Shown: positions 7,787 to 15,945, counted from the stretch's first letter. The stretch is 64,000 nucleotides of DNA from Melioribacteraceae bacterium (GCA_021740785.1 JAIOZI010000002.1:1-64000); one strand, 5' to 3'. Notes: generated from the sequence alone by a model not told the origin. A program made the numbers and translations.

Positions 7787-8138
7787 TTTTGTCACCTTTC
7801 TGTTTATAATCAAAATACTCTTTCATTATCCGCATTGCTTTTTCAATTTCTTTTTTTGGTGTTTTCTGAGTTTTCTTTTGAAATCCATTGAATAACACCA
7901 CTAAATTACCTTTATCAAAACAGCAAAATATCCGATAGATGTTGCTTTCAAACTTAATACCTATCGCAAATAATCTATCATATCCAGCCATTGGTTCAAA
8001 GAACTTTTTGGGTATCTTATCAGCAACTGTTACAAGAAATAGCACATAATCAATCTTGTCTTTTGTTTTCTCCTTTTGTTTGTTGAAAAAATCCCAAAAA
8101 TATTCTCTGAAATATATCAATTGTCGTTTTTTATCCAT
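7764..8138 (-). CDS. HigB/RelE-type mRNA interferase toxin (Gp49-like)
   Basis: The 124-aa protein has the RelE/ParE fold signature of phage-Gp49-like HigB toxins: YDRLFAIGIKFESNIYRIFCCFDKG gives the central strands with Arg/Tyr residues, and VVLFNGFQKKTQKTPKKEIEKA the family L-x-x-F-x-K-K-T-x-K-T-P stretch. These toxins cleave mRNA on the ribosome. It is followed by and overlaps the XRE antitoxin. Toxin-antitoxin pairs are hallmarks of large integron arrays, where they stabilise neighbouring cassettes. Confidence 0.88.
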   Translation of the reverse strand: MDKKRQLIYFREYFWDFFNKQKEKTKDKIDYVLFLVTVADKIPKKFFEPMAGYDRLFAIGIKFESNIYRIFCCFDKGNLVVLFNGFQKKTQKTPKKEIEKAMRIMKEYFDYKQKGDKNERYNDI

Positions 8139-8236
8139 ATAATAAAGTTAACGAATAATGGAACAAAATCCAATTAGTCAAATCGAATATATTTACACGA
8201 ATATTTTTATTTTGCATGGTTTTTTGTTCAATTGGT

Positions 8237-8382
8237 TACAACGGTCTCGGCTATGAGTAGTCACATGGGTTAGCACTTAACTTTGAAGCCTGCCTGCAGC
8301 CAAGTACACACCAATCTGAAAATTCCCGCGGAATTTTCAGAAGTAGGCAAGAACAAACAATTACTTATAGCCATTGTTGGCA
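8237..8382 (-). repeat. attC-like inverted repeat
   Basis: Left end TACAACG (8237-8243), right end TTGTTGGC (8374-8381). Inner arms CTCGGCTATGAGTAGT and AATTACTTATAGCCATTG pair imperfectly. The site ends 10 bp from the stop codon of the glyoxalase-like gene. Confidence 0.72.
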
Positions 8383-8391
8383 GTAGTGTTT

Positions 8392-8787
8392 TTATAACTC
8401 TTCTACTAGTTCAATATTATTCCCGCAAGTATCGTTAAATACTGCATATTTCCACGTTCCCATTTTTGATGGTTTTACGCTGAATTCTACTCCAAGTTTT
8501 GTCAATTTTTCATATTCTGCGTCAACATTTTCAACATTGAATTGAGTATATGGAATTCCGGCTTCCATCAGTGCGTCTTGATAGATTTTACAAGGTTCAA
8601 AATGATTCGGTCCTGGTTCCAATAATAATTCTGGTCCGTCTTGAGCTTCTTTTGAAACTAAAGTCAGCCATCTATTTCCACCTTCTAATGGTTTGTCTTT
8701 CTTTATTATGAAACCAAGTATTTCCGTATAAAATTTTAAGGCTTTTTCTTGGTCTCGAACGGGAATGCTAATTAGTGTTACTTTCAT
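8392..8787 (-). CDS. Glyoxalase/bleomycin-resistance (VOC) family protein
   Basis: The 131-aa cytosolic single VOC domain begins MKVTLISIPVRDQEKALKFY and ends FNDTCGNNIELVEEL, with the usual terminal metal-ligand-type Glu near the end. VOC proteins of this length include glyoxalases, dioxygenases and drug-sequestering proteins. The QEKALKFYTEILGF stretch is the general family start, and no specific resistance signature is recognisable. It lies 48 bp downstream of an AraC-type gene on the same strand, with no attC-like site between, so the two form one unit. Confidence 0.85.
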   Translation of the reverse strand: MKVTLISIPVRDQEKALKFYTEILGFIIKKDKPLEGGNRWLTLVSKEAQDGPELLLEPGPNHFEPCKIYQDALMEAGIPYTQFNVENVDAEYEKLTKLGVEFSVKPSKMGTWKYAVFNDTCGNNIELVEEL

Positions 8788-8834
8788 TTAGTGTTCCTTT
8801 CATCTTTGAGAATTTTTTATTTGTTTTCCAAAGT

Positions 8835-9239
8835 TCAGAACTCTGAATCTAATTTGCTTCTTGAAAGTTGCTCATTTTTAAATTCACTTGGTGAATTTCC
8901 TGTTTTAGTTTTAAATAAAGTGCTAAACGAACCTAAACTTTCAAATCCAACAGCAAAACATGTTTCAGTTACCGACATTCCATTTTTCAAATGTTGTTTA
9001 GATTTTTCAATCCTCTTGTCTATTAAGTATTGTCTTAGAGTTAGTCCATAATGTTTTTTAAATAAGCGTAATAAATGGAACTTGGAAATAAAATGTAAAT
9101 GGGATAATAAATCCAAATTCAAATCAGTGTCATAGTTGTTGTCAATATAGTTCCGAACGCCAATTACAGTTTGTATTTGCTCTTGGTTGGAGTAAATAAT
9201 GTTGCTAATTCTATTTATTTCTCTTTCGTAAAATGTCAT
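8835..9239 (-). CDS. Short AraC-family regulator (DNA-binding domain only)
   Basis: The 134-aa protein consists almost entirely of the two-helix-turn-helix AraC DNA-binding domain: VRNYIDNNYDTDLNLDLLSH, then HLLRLFKKHYGLTLRQYLID, then VGFESLGSFSTLFKTKTGNSPSEFK, matching the family consensus. The N-terminal 25 residues are too short for a sensory domain. Co-directional with the glyoxalase-fold gene downstream, it probably regulates that gene. Short regulators of this type are often paired with VOC genes in Bacteroidota. Confidence 0.87.
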   Translation of the reverse strand: MTFYEREINRISNIIYSNQEQIQTVIGVRNYIDNNYDTDLNLDLLSHLHFISKFHLLRLFKKHYGLTLRQYLIDKRIEKSKQHLKNGMSVTETCFAVGFESLGSFSTLFKTKTGNSPSEFKNEQLSRSKLDSEF

Positions 9240-9261
9240 TATTTCGTTTTCCTACATTACT

Positions 9262-9396
9262 GCCAACGATTCTCGGCTATGGCAAGTGAGGGATTTCAAG
9301 GCACTTACCTTTCCAATTAGCTATTAATTTATTTTGTATAATTACCTTCATATTAGCTCTTTAGCCCGCATTTGCTATAGCCGATGTTGTAGCACG
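9262..9396 (-). repeat. attC-like inverted repeat
   Basis: Left end CCAACG (9263-9268), right end TGTTGT (9385-9390). Long inner arms CTCGGCTATGGCAAGTGAGGG (9272-9292) and CCCGCATTTGCTATAGCCG pair well. One arm overlaps the last codons and TAG stop of the gene at 9375-9830. Confidence 0.75.
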
Positions 9397-9830
9397 TTTT
9401 TATCCCTTTCCACTTTATTCACAAATCCAAAATTCTGGATAATTACAAAAGTTCCTACTAATCCTACAATGGAAGCAATCAAATCGTATGGATCGTAGAC
9501 GTTGTTCCCACCAAGATTATGAAATTTAAGTTCTTGAGAGATAACATAAATTGAGGCTACGCTAACTGCTAACGTATAGATGTATACATCCTTTAGATTA
9601 CCTAACTTCTGATTGAAATATTGACGTGCCTGTAAAAGAATTCCAGTTAATATAAGAGTTCCAATAATCGCTTCTATCAAGTTTGGAATAGAATAGGTCA
9701 CAATTTGAAAAATGTTATGCACATCGTTTTCCAAAATCCAAGATCTTAGATATAATTTATTCATAATAAAGACAAGGGTTGCTGTTCCGAATAGGTATCT
9801 AATATATTTTTTTATTGATATTTCTTTCAT
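9375..9830 (-). CDS. Four-helix membrane protein of unknown function
   Basis: The 151-aa product has four predicted hydrophobic segments (ATLVFIMNKLYL; IPNLIEAIIGTLILTGILL; IYTLAVSVASIYVIS; LIASIVGLVGTFVIIQNFGF). Charged residues sit at loop ends and there are no enzymatic motifs. No family is recognised. The last residues (LQHRL) and the stop codon are encoded by the attC-like site at 9262-9396, so the native C-terminus may have been altered when the cassette was formed. Upstream, 14 bp from the start codon, lies a CCCAATA-class boundary. Confidence 0.65.
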   Translation of the reverse strand: MKEISIKKYIRYLFGTATLVFIMNKLYLRSWILENDVHNIFQIVTYSIPNLIEAIIGTLILTGILLQARQYFNQKLGNLKDVYIYTLAVSVASIYVISQELKFHNLGGNNVYDPYDLIASIVGLVGTFVIIQNFGFVNKVERDKNVLQHRL

Positions 9831-9843
9831 TCTCTTAATGTGC

Positions 9844-9880
9844 TACAACGTCTCAATAAACGCATTGCGTCTATTGGGAA
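9844..9880 (-). repeat. CCCAATA-class boundary palindrome
   Basis: ACAACG (9845-9850) is followed by CTCAATAAACGCATTGCG and TCTATTGGG, forming a 27-bp near-perfect hairpin (9852-9878). It shares CAATAAACGCATTG with 3336-3349 and 19280-19293. It lies 14 bp upstream of the membrane-protein start. Confidence 0.6.
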
Positions 9881-10203
9881 TTTAATTTATCATCCGTTTA
9901 TGCCGCAAAATATCATAACACGTATGAAAAAACAAGAAATACTAGACAAATTTCAAAAACAGGCAGCAATTGATGTAATGGGTCAAATTATTACGTACTG
10001 ACTTATTTGGAATCGAATCTACTAATATCTGTAGATATATTTTTCATTTGTTTGTACAACGCTTCACAATTTGTAGTAAATAGCAAATAAAATAATGTAA
10101 TCCTTAATAAATATAGAAAGTACTTTGGGGGAAAAGGCACGACAGTTGGCGGTATGACCTTGGTCATTTACAACACAAAATTAATAAGTCGCTAAGCCTG
10201 TCA
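9881..10203 (+). other. Cassette debris without an intact gene
   Basis: No gene of normal length is visible. A 25-codon + strand ORF (9924-10001, MKKQEILDKFQKQAAIDVMG) begins with the same MKKQ as the recombinase remnant at 19356 and also follows a CCCAATA-class boundary, but the rest does not match it. On the minus strand, GCGTTGT at 10055-10061 is followed by a 14-codon ORF. CACGACAG..TATGACC / GGTCATTTACAACAC (10138-10176) is a short attC-like hairpin. The region looks like several truncated cassettes joined together. Confidence 0.4.
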
Positions 10204-10351
10204 CTAACCCATAACCTTGCCTGTTAAATATGCAATACTAATTCCAATTGGTGAGTTTTCAAATAATAGACGAAACTGGTTTTCGCTTGCTTTCAATTCT
10301 CGGACCTTATTTTCTAAATCTTCAAGGCTGGGTATATTTTTTTTTCTTCAT
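10204..10351 (-). pseudogene. Truncated PAS-domain sensor gene
   Basis: From 10204 the minus strand carries an open frame SLEDLENKVRELKASENQFR followed by LLFENSPIGISIAYLTGKVMG, a coiled-coil leading into the start of a PAS domain, then a stop. The upstream ATG (10349-10351) is out of frame. Removing one A from the 9-A run (10337-10345) would restore MKKKNIPSLED. The gene is therefore both frameshifted and cut after about 20 residues of PAS. It follows the sensor kinase stop by 21 bp, so it was probably a second sensor gene in the same unit. Confidence 0.7.
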
Positions 10352-10372
10352 AATTATTAATAGATGGAATAA

Positions 10373-12760
10373 TTAGTTACTTAAAGGAATGGTATAAATA
10401 AAACTACTCCCTTTCCCAACCTCACTTTCAACACGAATATCACCGCCTAGTTTTTCAATCATCTCTTTGCAAAGTAAAAGACCAAGTCCTGTACCTTCTT
10501 CTTTAGCAGTACCCCTTGTTGTAATGCTTTTGTCAATTGAAAAAAGTTTTTGAAGATTTTCTTCCTTGATGCCAACACCATTATCTTCAACAGTAAGCTC
10601 TACAAAATTTTCCAATAATTTAGATTTGACAATTATTTTACCGCCAATATTTGTGAATTTAATTGCATTTGAAATTAAGTTTCTAGTTATGGTTCTCAAC
10701 ATATTGATGTCTGCTTTAACATGAATATCACTGTTAATTAAACTTGTAAGTTTTATTCCCTTATTTAAAGCTGTCTGAGAGAGTAAAGAAATTGTTGGAG
10801 CTAAATATTCATTAAGATTGAGAGACTCAATATTAACTTCCATTTTTCCGGTTTGAAGTCTAGACCATGTTAATAAATCTTCAAGTAAAGAAAATGCATT
10901 ATTGCTTATATCATCAATGTTATTTATAAAAAATAATTTCTCTTCATCAGATAAAGTGTAAAATTCATTTGCGAGAATTTTGGAATAACCCAACAAACCT
11001 TGAAAGGGACTTTTTAGGTCGTGCGCTATAATAGAAAAGAATTTATCTTTTGTCTGGTTAGCTTCTTTTAATTCTTCAGAATATTTTTCCAATTTAACAT
11101 TGTTTCTTTTTCTTTCAATAACTTGAGCAATATTGGTTGATACAAATTTTAATAATTGTTTTTCATTTTCACCATAAGTTGTTGGATCATTATAATCCTG
11201 TACAACAATAACACCAATTATTTTATTAGAAACTTTAAGAGGAACTCCAAGCCATATCTCGGTTGGTTCCCCTATCATCTCTACTTCACCTTTTTCACTT
11301 AATTCAATATCAAGTTCAGCATCTATTAATTTTGCCTCTCCTGTTTTCAAAATATATTCGGTAAGACCTTTCCCAAATTTCTTAGGTTGAAATGGAGCAT
11401 CGAATTCATCAACCATATATGGAAAGGATATCATATCAGTATTTTCATCATAAATAGCAATATAAAAATTCTTTGCTTTCATTAATCTGCTTATTATTTC
11501 ATGAATTGATTTATAGAGAGCAGCCATATCAGTTGCAGCATAGGAAGATTCTGATATCTCAAAAAGTGCTTTTTGAATTCGATCAGCTAATTTTCTATCG
11601 GTAATATCTCTCCAAACGGTGTATAGAGTTTTTTCATTTTCATCATTTGTAATTACAGTCAGTAAAACTTCTACCGGGAAAACTGTTCCATCTGCTTTTT
11701 TATGGTCCCATTCAAAACGATGGCTCCCTTTCTCAAAAGCCATATTCATCATTTCATCTGCTTTTTCAAAAGATGGTTTTCCGTCGGGTTGAAATTCCGG
11801 GGATAATTCTGATGGATGAGTGTTTAATAATTCTTTTTTACTTTTGTAACGAAGCATTTCGACAGTAGCAAGGTTACAATCGACAAATTTTCCATTTGTA
11901 ATAATCAAAATAGCATCACCGGATTTTTCAAATAGATCTTTGTATTTTTTTTCTGACACCTTTAATAGATGTTCTTTTTGTTTTAACTCAGTAACATCTT
12001 TTGCAAATGCCCTCACAAATGGTGTACTTAATTCTTCGGACGATAAAGTATTATCATATTCAAATATTCTTTTTTCACCGGAGACAGTTTGAATTATCAT
12101 AAAACCATTTGCTTTCCCTCTGGATTTTATTTTTTTAAGATAGTCATCAAATTGATCTCTAACTTCTGGTGCAATAAATTGGCGTAGGTTCTTATCGATA
12201 ATGTCTTTTGTATCATAACCAAGAAGTTTCCCGGCGGCAGGATTTGCAGAGAGAATTTTTCCATCTAAATCGTGTGTACATAAAAAATCATTTATATTCT
12301 CGAATAAATCTTTGTAAACATCTAATCCGTTTGTAATTGTAGAAGACAAAATTAAATTCTCATCGCGTAATTTATCTTCTGCTTTTTTAATTCTAAGCAT
12401 AGCTGTTATTTGAGCAACTAATACATTGGGACTTACCGGCTTAGGAATAAATACTTCTGCGCCTGTGTCCAATGCTTTTATCTTACTTTCGGAATCGGTC
12501 ATTATAGCAGAAATAATTATGATAGGAATGTGTTTAATTTTATCGTCGGATTTTAGTTTTGTGCATACTTCAAAACCATCCATCTCGGGCATTAATAAAT
12601 CTAGTAGAATAACATCGGGAAGTATTTTCTGAGCAGATAATATTCCTTCTTCACCGCTTAGTGCTGTAAAGACTTTTGATTCAGGAAGGTCCTTTTTTAT
12701 AATTCTGTCTATTAAGAACAGGTTATCTTTATTATCATCTATTACTAGTATTTTGTTCAA
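10373..12760 (-). CDS. Hybrid sensor histidine kinase (REC-PAS-PAS-GAF-HisKA-HATPase)
   Basis: The 795-aa soluble protein has these domains in order. Receiver domain about 1-125 (phosphoacceptor D54 in LLDLLMPEMDG, K107 in FIPKPVS). PAS about 150-265 and 275-390 (DLFENINDFLCTHD; DLFEKSGDAILII). GAF about 400-550. HisKA with H580 in FFSIIAHDLKSPFQG. HATPase_c with N-box NLISNAIKF, G1 VEDNGVGI and G2 GTGLGLLL. All catalytic residues are present. The N-terminal receiver with no output domain suggests it is one step in a phosphorelay. No transmembrane segment is visible. At 2.4 kb it is by far the largest unit in the array. Confidence 0.92.
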   Translation of the reverse strand: MNKILVIDDNKDNLFLIDRIIKKDLPESKVFTALSGEEGILSAQKILPDVILLDLLMPEMDGFEVCTKLKSDDKIKHIPIIIISAIMTDSESKIKALDTGAEVFIPKPVSPNVLVAQITAMLRIKKAEDKLRDENLILSSTITNGLDVYKDLFENINDFLCTHDLDGKILSANPAAGKLLGYDTKDIIDKNLRQFIAPEVRDQFDDYLKKIKSRGKANGFMIIQTVSGEKRIFEYDNTLSSEELSTPFVRAFAKDVTELKQKEHLLKVSEKKYKDLFEKSGDAILIITNGKFVDCNLATVEMLRYKSKKELLNTHPSELSPEFQPDGKPSFEKADEMMNMAFEKGSHRFEWDHKKADGTVFPVEVLLTVITNDENEKTLYTVWRDITDRKLADRIQKALFEISESSYAATDMAALYKSIHEIISRLMKAKNFYIAIYDENTDMISFPYMVDEFDAPFQPKKFGKGLTEYILKTGEAKLIDAELDIELSEKGEVEMIGEPTEIWLGVPLKVSNKIIGVIVVQDYNDPTTYGENEKQLLKFVSTNIAQVIERKRNNVKLEKYSEELKEANQTKDKFFSIIAHDLKSPFQGLLGYSKILANEFYTLSDEEKLFFINNIDDISNNAFSLLEDLLTWSRLQTGKMEVNIESLNLNEYLAPTISLLSQTALNKGIKLTSLINSDIHVKADINMLRTITRNLISNAIKFTNIGGKIIVKSKLLENFVELTVEDNGVGIKEENLQKLFSIDKSITTRGTAKEEGTGLGLLLCKEMIEKLGGDIRVESEVGKGSSFIYTIPLSN

Positions 12761-12837
12761 ATATTGAATCCTTCCTTTGGTGCAAAATCATTCTCTCAAT
12801 TTAAAGATTCTTTAACTGAAACATACCCCTTACTTTC

Positions 12838-12974
12838 GCATAACGGTTCGCAAGTAAGCTGCGTGCGAGATTTTCACCTTGTTTCGTTATCCACCGTTGA
12901 ACAACTTTACTAAGATAGTATTTTGTCAGCAAACCACCAATACCCGCATGTAGCTTGACTTGCTGTTGCGTGCC
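12838..12974 (-). repeat. attC-like inverted repeat
   Basis: Left end GCATAACGG (12838-12846), right end TGTTGCGTG (12964-12972). Arms GCAAGTAAGCTGCGTGCGAG (12850-12869) and CCCGCATGTAGCTTGACTTGC pair almost completely. One of the clearest sites in the array. Confidence 0.77.
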
Positions 12975-12981
12975 GTACATA

Positions 12982-13509
12982 TTACTTTATAAATACTTTT
13001 ATTGGAAATATCATCGAAACTTTCTTTTTGTAATTTATATATTCTTCACCAAAATCCTTCAATAATCTTTTTTCTTCTGATAATTTCAAATAAATAATCG
13101 CAACGAAAAGAAAGATCAATAAACTTATCAAACCGATGATTGAATTTAAAAATATAACAATTGAGGTATATATTGAAAACGCTCCAAATACCATTGGATT
13201 TCTACTGTATCTATATGGTCCAATAGTCACCAATTTTTTAGTCTGAGGACTTATAGAAACGCCCAATCCATCAGCGGGGCCGCCTTTACCAACCATAAAT
13301 AAGAAAACATTTGACCATATCATAAAATATGCTCCAACTAGAAAAATCAATAATGAAATTATGTATCGAAGTATTGTAGAATTAATCAATACTCTATCAT
13401 CTAATAAGTAATCTAACTTGGATAATTCATACAATCCAAATGGAATCAATAAAAGAAAGATTGTAAACCCCAAAATGTATCCGATAATATATCTCATTGT
13501 TTCTCGCAT
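12982..13509 (-). CDS. Isoprenylcysteine/phospholipid methyltransferase-like membrane protein
   Basis: The frame is open from 13533, but the first codons are attC-like sequence. The likely start is ATG 13507-13509 (MRETMRYIIGY), giving 175 aa. Four to five hydrophobic segments are present, plus the ICMT/PEMT signature GPYRYSRNPMVFGAF followed downstream by the conserved SEEKRLLKDFGEEYINYKKK. This integral membrane methyltransferase family (isoprenylcysteine carboxyl or phosphatidylethanolamine N-methyltransferase-like) uses SAM; bacterial substrates vary. It is a single-gene cassette. Confidence 0.83.
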   Translation of the reverse strand: MRETMRYIIGYILGFTIFLLLIPFGLYELSKLDYLLDDRVLINSTILRYIISLLIFLVGAYFMIWSNVFLFMVGKGGPADGLGVSISPQTKKLVTIGPYRYSRNPMVFGAFSIYTSIVIFLNSIIGLISLLIFLFVAIIYLKLSEEKRLLKDFGEEYINYKKKVSMIFPIKVFIK

Positions 13510-13510
13510 G

Positions 13511-14124
13511 TTATTCAACTTCGTATGGCACACAACGTTTTATGGTATGGTGTTGTACGGGATTACGAGGCAATTTCCTATCAGTTTGGCTGCCGATTGG
13601 CTTCGAAATCCTCTGAACCGACCAAAGTGATCTCATCGAAACTAGACCCGTACCTGCCAGCCGGTTCATCAGCCGAAAGATGGCAGGCTGGTGCACTATA
13701 CCATGTGTATAATAACCAAATTCCATAAATTCATTCTGTCCTCTTTCTTTTTTAAAACTGAGGTCATAATGTCCGTCAATTTTCTTAATTTTCGACATGT
13801 CTGTTATAAATATCCTTGTGGTTTTTTGTGGAATTTCAATGTAATTTTCACTTTTATACCCATTGAGAACGATTTGAAATGAATCCAAAGTTTTTTCGGT
13901 TCGGTTTTCAATTTCATAATTTGAACTTACCGAATAGATTTTTGCTTTCTTTAGTTGAATAAAATCACTTTCACATTTTATACATTCCCTTGTTTCAAAA
14001 TTCCATGAGCCCCAGAATCTAAACATTTGTCAATTTTCCAGAAGTCCGATTTTTCTCTAAACAAATAAAGTTCTCCGATTAGCAAAGCTAGAACAGAGAC
14101 TATTATAATTATTAACCTTTTCAT
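13511..14124 (-). pseudogene. Frameshifted gene for a small membrane-anchored protein
   Basis: ATG 14122-14124 begins MKRLIIIIVSVLALLIGELY, one membrane anchor, and continues to WKIDKCLDSG. The frame then breaks in a four-G run (minus strand; 14010-14013). In the next frame the sequence continues GGSWNFETRECIKCESDF. Adding one G restores CLDSGGSWNFETREC, a motif I recall from small Bacteroidota hypothetical proteins. The 3' end is also odd: after about GQNEFMEFG the frame runs through the whole attC-like site (13530-13716) and ends only at 13511. The G-run indel could be a true mutation or a sequencing error. Function unknown. Confidence 0.72.
13530..13716 (-). repeat. Long attC-like inverted repeat with nested hairpin
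   Basis: Left end CACAACG (13531-13537). Arms TATGGTATGGTG (13541-13552) and CACTATACCATGTG (13694-13707) pair. It shares GGGATTACG..GGC.ATTTCCTATCA with the site at 18234-18366, so the two are related by descent. It is about 50 bp longer because of an internal region with CCTGCCA / TGGCAGG arms (13652-13687). Confidence 0.73.
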
Positions 14125-14152
14125 TTTACTGGTTTATGAGTATTCTAGTATT

Positions 14153-14440
14153 TTAAAACAGTAAATCATGCGTATCTTTATTATTTTCAAAATCAGTTTC
14201 GTTTTTGCTTTGAGCATCGTAACGATTATCAGAATCATTTTCGCTATTCATTAATTCATAATCTCCATTCAAATATAAATCCAAGTTTGTTGCATTTTTC
14301 TCGTAAAATTCCTCTGCTGAAATACCATCAATTACAAAAATTCTACGGAATTTCATTTTTCCACCGACAAAGTATGATTCCTTTATAAATTCACGTCCGT
14401 TTTTATCTCTATGATTTTTTTTCTTCTTTTTATTTTTCAC
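14153..14440 (-). CDS. Small hydrophilic protein of unknown function
   Basis: The 95-aa product has a very basic N-terminus (MKNKKKKKNHRDKNGREF) and an acidic, Asn/Asp-rich C-terminus. The middle (FRRIFVIDGISAEEFYEKNA) may form a small folded core. No domain is recognised and there is no signal or membrane segment. It lies 28 bp upstream of the frameshifted gene on the same strand without an attC-like site between, so the two form one unit. Codon pattern is ordinary for the array, but coding status rests on the open frame and context only. Confidence 0.55.
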   Translation of the reverse strand: MKNKKKKKNHRDKNGREFIKESYFVGGKMKFRRIFVIDGISAEEFYEKNATNLDLYLNGDYELMNSENDSDNRYDAQSKNETDFENNKDTHDLLF

Positions 14441-14486
14441 TTACCCTAAACCTTAATTTAGTTTCTTTACAGGTTCTTGTATGCGG

Positions 14487-14546
14487 CACAACGGTTTTAC
14501 TATGAGCAGTAGCGTTTTATAGCTATTGCTTATAGCTGTTGTTAGA
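14487..14546 (-). repeat. Compact attC-like inverted repeat
   Basis: CACAACGG at the left and TGTTGTTAG at the right flank arms TATGAGCAGTAGC and GCTATTGCTTATAGC. At about 60 bp it has the size of a classical short attC site. Confidence 0.73.
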
Positions 14547-14572
14547 AACAGTAAGACCAATTCCTCTTTTAA

Positions 14573-15640
14573 TTACAGATACTTCTTAAGCAATTTTTTC
14601 AATTCTTCTTTCTTAGGCAAATATAATTTGTATTCTTTTGCAAATATTTGATTATTGTCTTCAGGCAAAGTGTACTCAATTACAAAATCATCTTTTTCTT
14701 TACAGAGTAAAATACCGATAGTTGGATTTTCTTCTTCTAATGCAATTTCTCTATCATAATAATTTATATACATCTGCATTTGACCAATATCGCCGTGAGT
14801 AATTTTCCCAATCTTTGTATCAATTAGAACAAAACACTTTAATAAACGATTGTAAAAAACAAGGTCGATTCTGAAATGGTCAACTCCAGATGAAAACCTC
14901 TGCTGACGTGCTACAAACGAAAATCCTTTACCCAACTCTAATAGGAACTTTTCTATATTATTAATAATAGCTGCTTCCAATTCGCTCTCAGAATATTTTG
15001 ACGATTCTTCAAGACCAAGAAACTCTAAAACATACGGATCTTTTAAAGCATCGTTAATATTTTCTACAATCTGACCTTTTTCCGCTAATGTTTTGACGTC
15101 ATTTTTATCTTTGCTTAAAAGCAATCTATCAAATAAGGAACTATTTATTTGTCGGTTAAGTTCGCGCACAGACCAATTATTTTCAGCAGTTTCAATTAGA
15201 TAAAAATTACGTTCATCTTCATTTTTTACACTTAAAAGTCTCACAAAATGAGTCCATGTTAATTTTGCAAATGCTAACTGCAATTTTAGATTAGGAGAAT
15301 TTGCAGAAAGTGACGGCACAATTGAATTTTTAAATTTGGCAATCGCTGATTGCCAATTTGCAAATGTTGTATAGAATTGCCTAATTAACCTTAAATTTCT
15401 ATAAGAATATCCTTTCCCAAAAGCTTTTGTTAAATCTTTAGATAACCTTTTTAGCAGCTCCGTTCCATATTCAGCTCTTTCTTTGCCACCTTGTTCGTAC
15501 TCAATAATATGTCTACCGATATGCCAATAGGTAATTACAATTGTTTGATTTATTTCCCGAACAATTTTTGAACGAGAATCTTTTAATAACAATTCGATTG
15601 AAGATACTAAGACATTGTATTTGGTTATTTCATTCTTCAT
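14573..15640 (-). CDS. DUF1016 (YhcG-type) PD-(D/E)xK nuclease-fold protein
   Basis: The frame opens at 15679, but ATG 15638-15640 (MKNEITKYN) is the more usual start, giving 355 aa. Residues about 10-165 form the DUF1016 N-terminal domain (YWHIGRHIIEYEQGG; YRNLRLIRQFYTTF). About 200-345 is a PD-(D/E)xK domain: FRIDLVFYNRLLKCFVLIDTK has the spaced Asp and the D-x-K, where most relatives have E-x-K. The family is often found beside restriction systems and in accessory DNA and is thought to be a nuclease; its target is unknown. It is a single cassette with a full set of fold motifs. Confidence 0.86.
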   Translation of the reverse strand: MKNEITKYNVLVSSIELLLKDSRSKIVREINQTIVITYWHIGRHIIEYEQGGKERAEYGTELLKRLSKDLTKAFGKGYSYRNLRLIRQFYTTFANWQSAIAKFKNSIVPSLSANSPNLKLQLAFAKLTWTHFVRLLSVKNEDERNFYLIETAENNWSVRELNRQINSSLFDRLLLSKDKNDVKTLAEKGQIVENINDALKDPYVLEFLGLEESSKYSESELEAAIINNIEKFLLELGKGFSFVARQQRFSSGVDHFRIDLVFYNRLLKCFVLIDTKIGKITHGDIGQMQMYINYYDREIALEEENPTIGILLCKEKDDFVIEYTLPEDNNQIFAKEYKLYLPKKEELKKLLKKYL

Positions 15641-15805
15641 TGTGTTGTCAAATTCGCCTGTTTTCTCAATTATATACAATTACTACTCTGTATTCATCTG
15701 GATACAAATTTATTCAATCTTTTCTATTCATGAAAGGTTCAATTCAAAATTCTACAGGAAAACTTATGACTTCTAAAATGCTCTGAATCTGTTCTAAAAA
15801 TGCAT

Positions 15806-15937
15806 CACAACGGTTGGCAATATGGCCAGTGGCGGTTTGCGGGCTTCGTTACTATCCACCGTTCCAAACCTTGATGCGGGGCAGGATGCTTCAAACTTCC
15901 ACAGTCCCCGCCATTGGCTATATTGCGTGTTGGCTGC
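15806..15937 (-). repeat. attC-like inverted repeat
   Basis: Left end ACAACGGTT (15807-15815), right end GTGTTGGC (15927-15934). Arms GGCAATATGGCCAGTGGCGG (15816-15835) and CCCCGCCATTGGCTATATTGC (15906-15926) pair almost perfectly. With 12838-12974 it is the best example of the site class. Confidence 0.78.
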
Positions 15938-15945
15938 TGGCATTT

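Noticed and set aside
13525-13728. + strand ORFs over the long attC-like site
   Set aside because: They reflect the repeat sequence and overlap gene ends on the minus strand.
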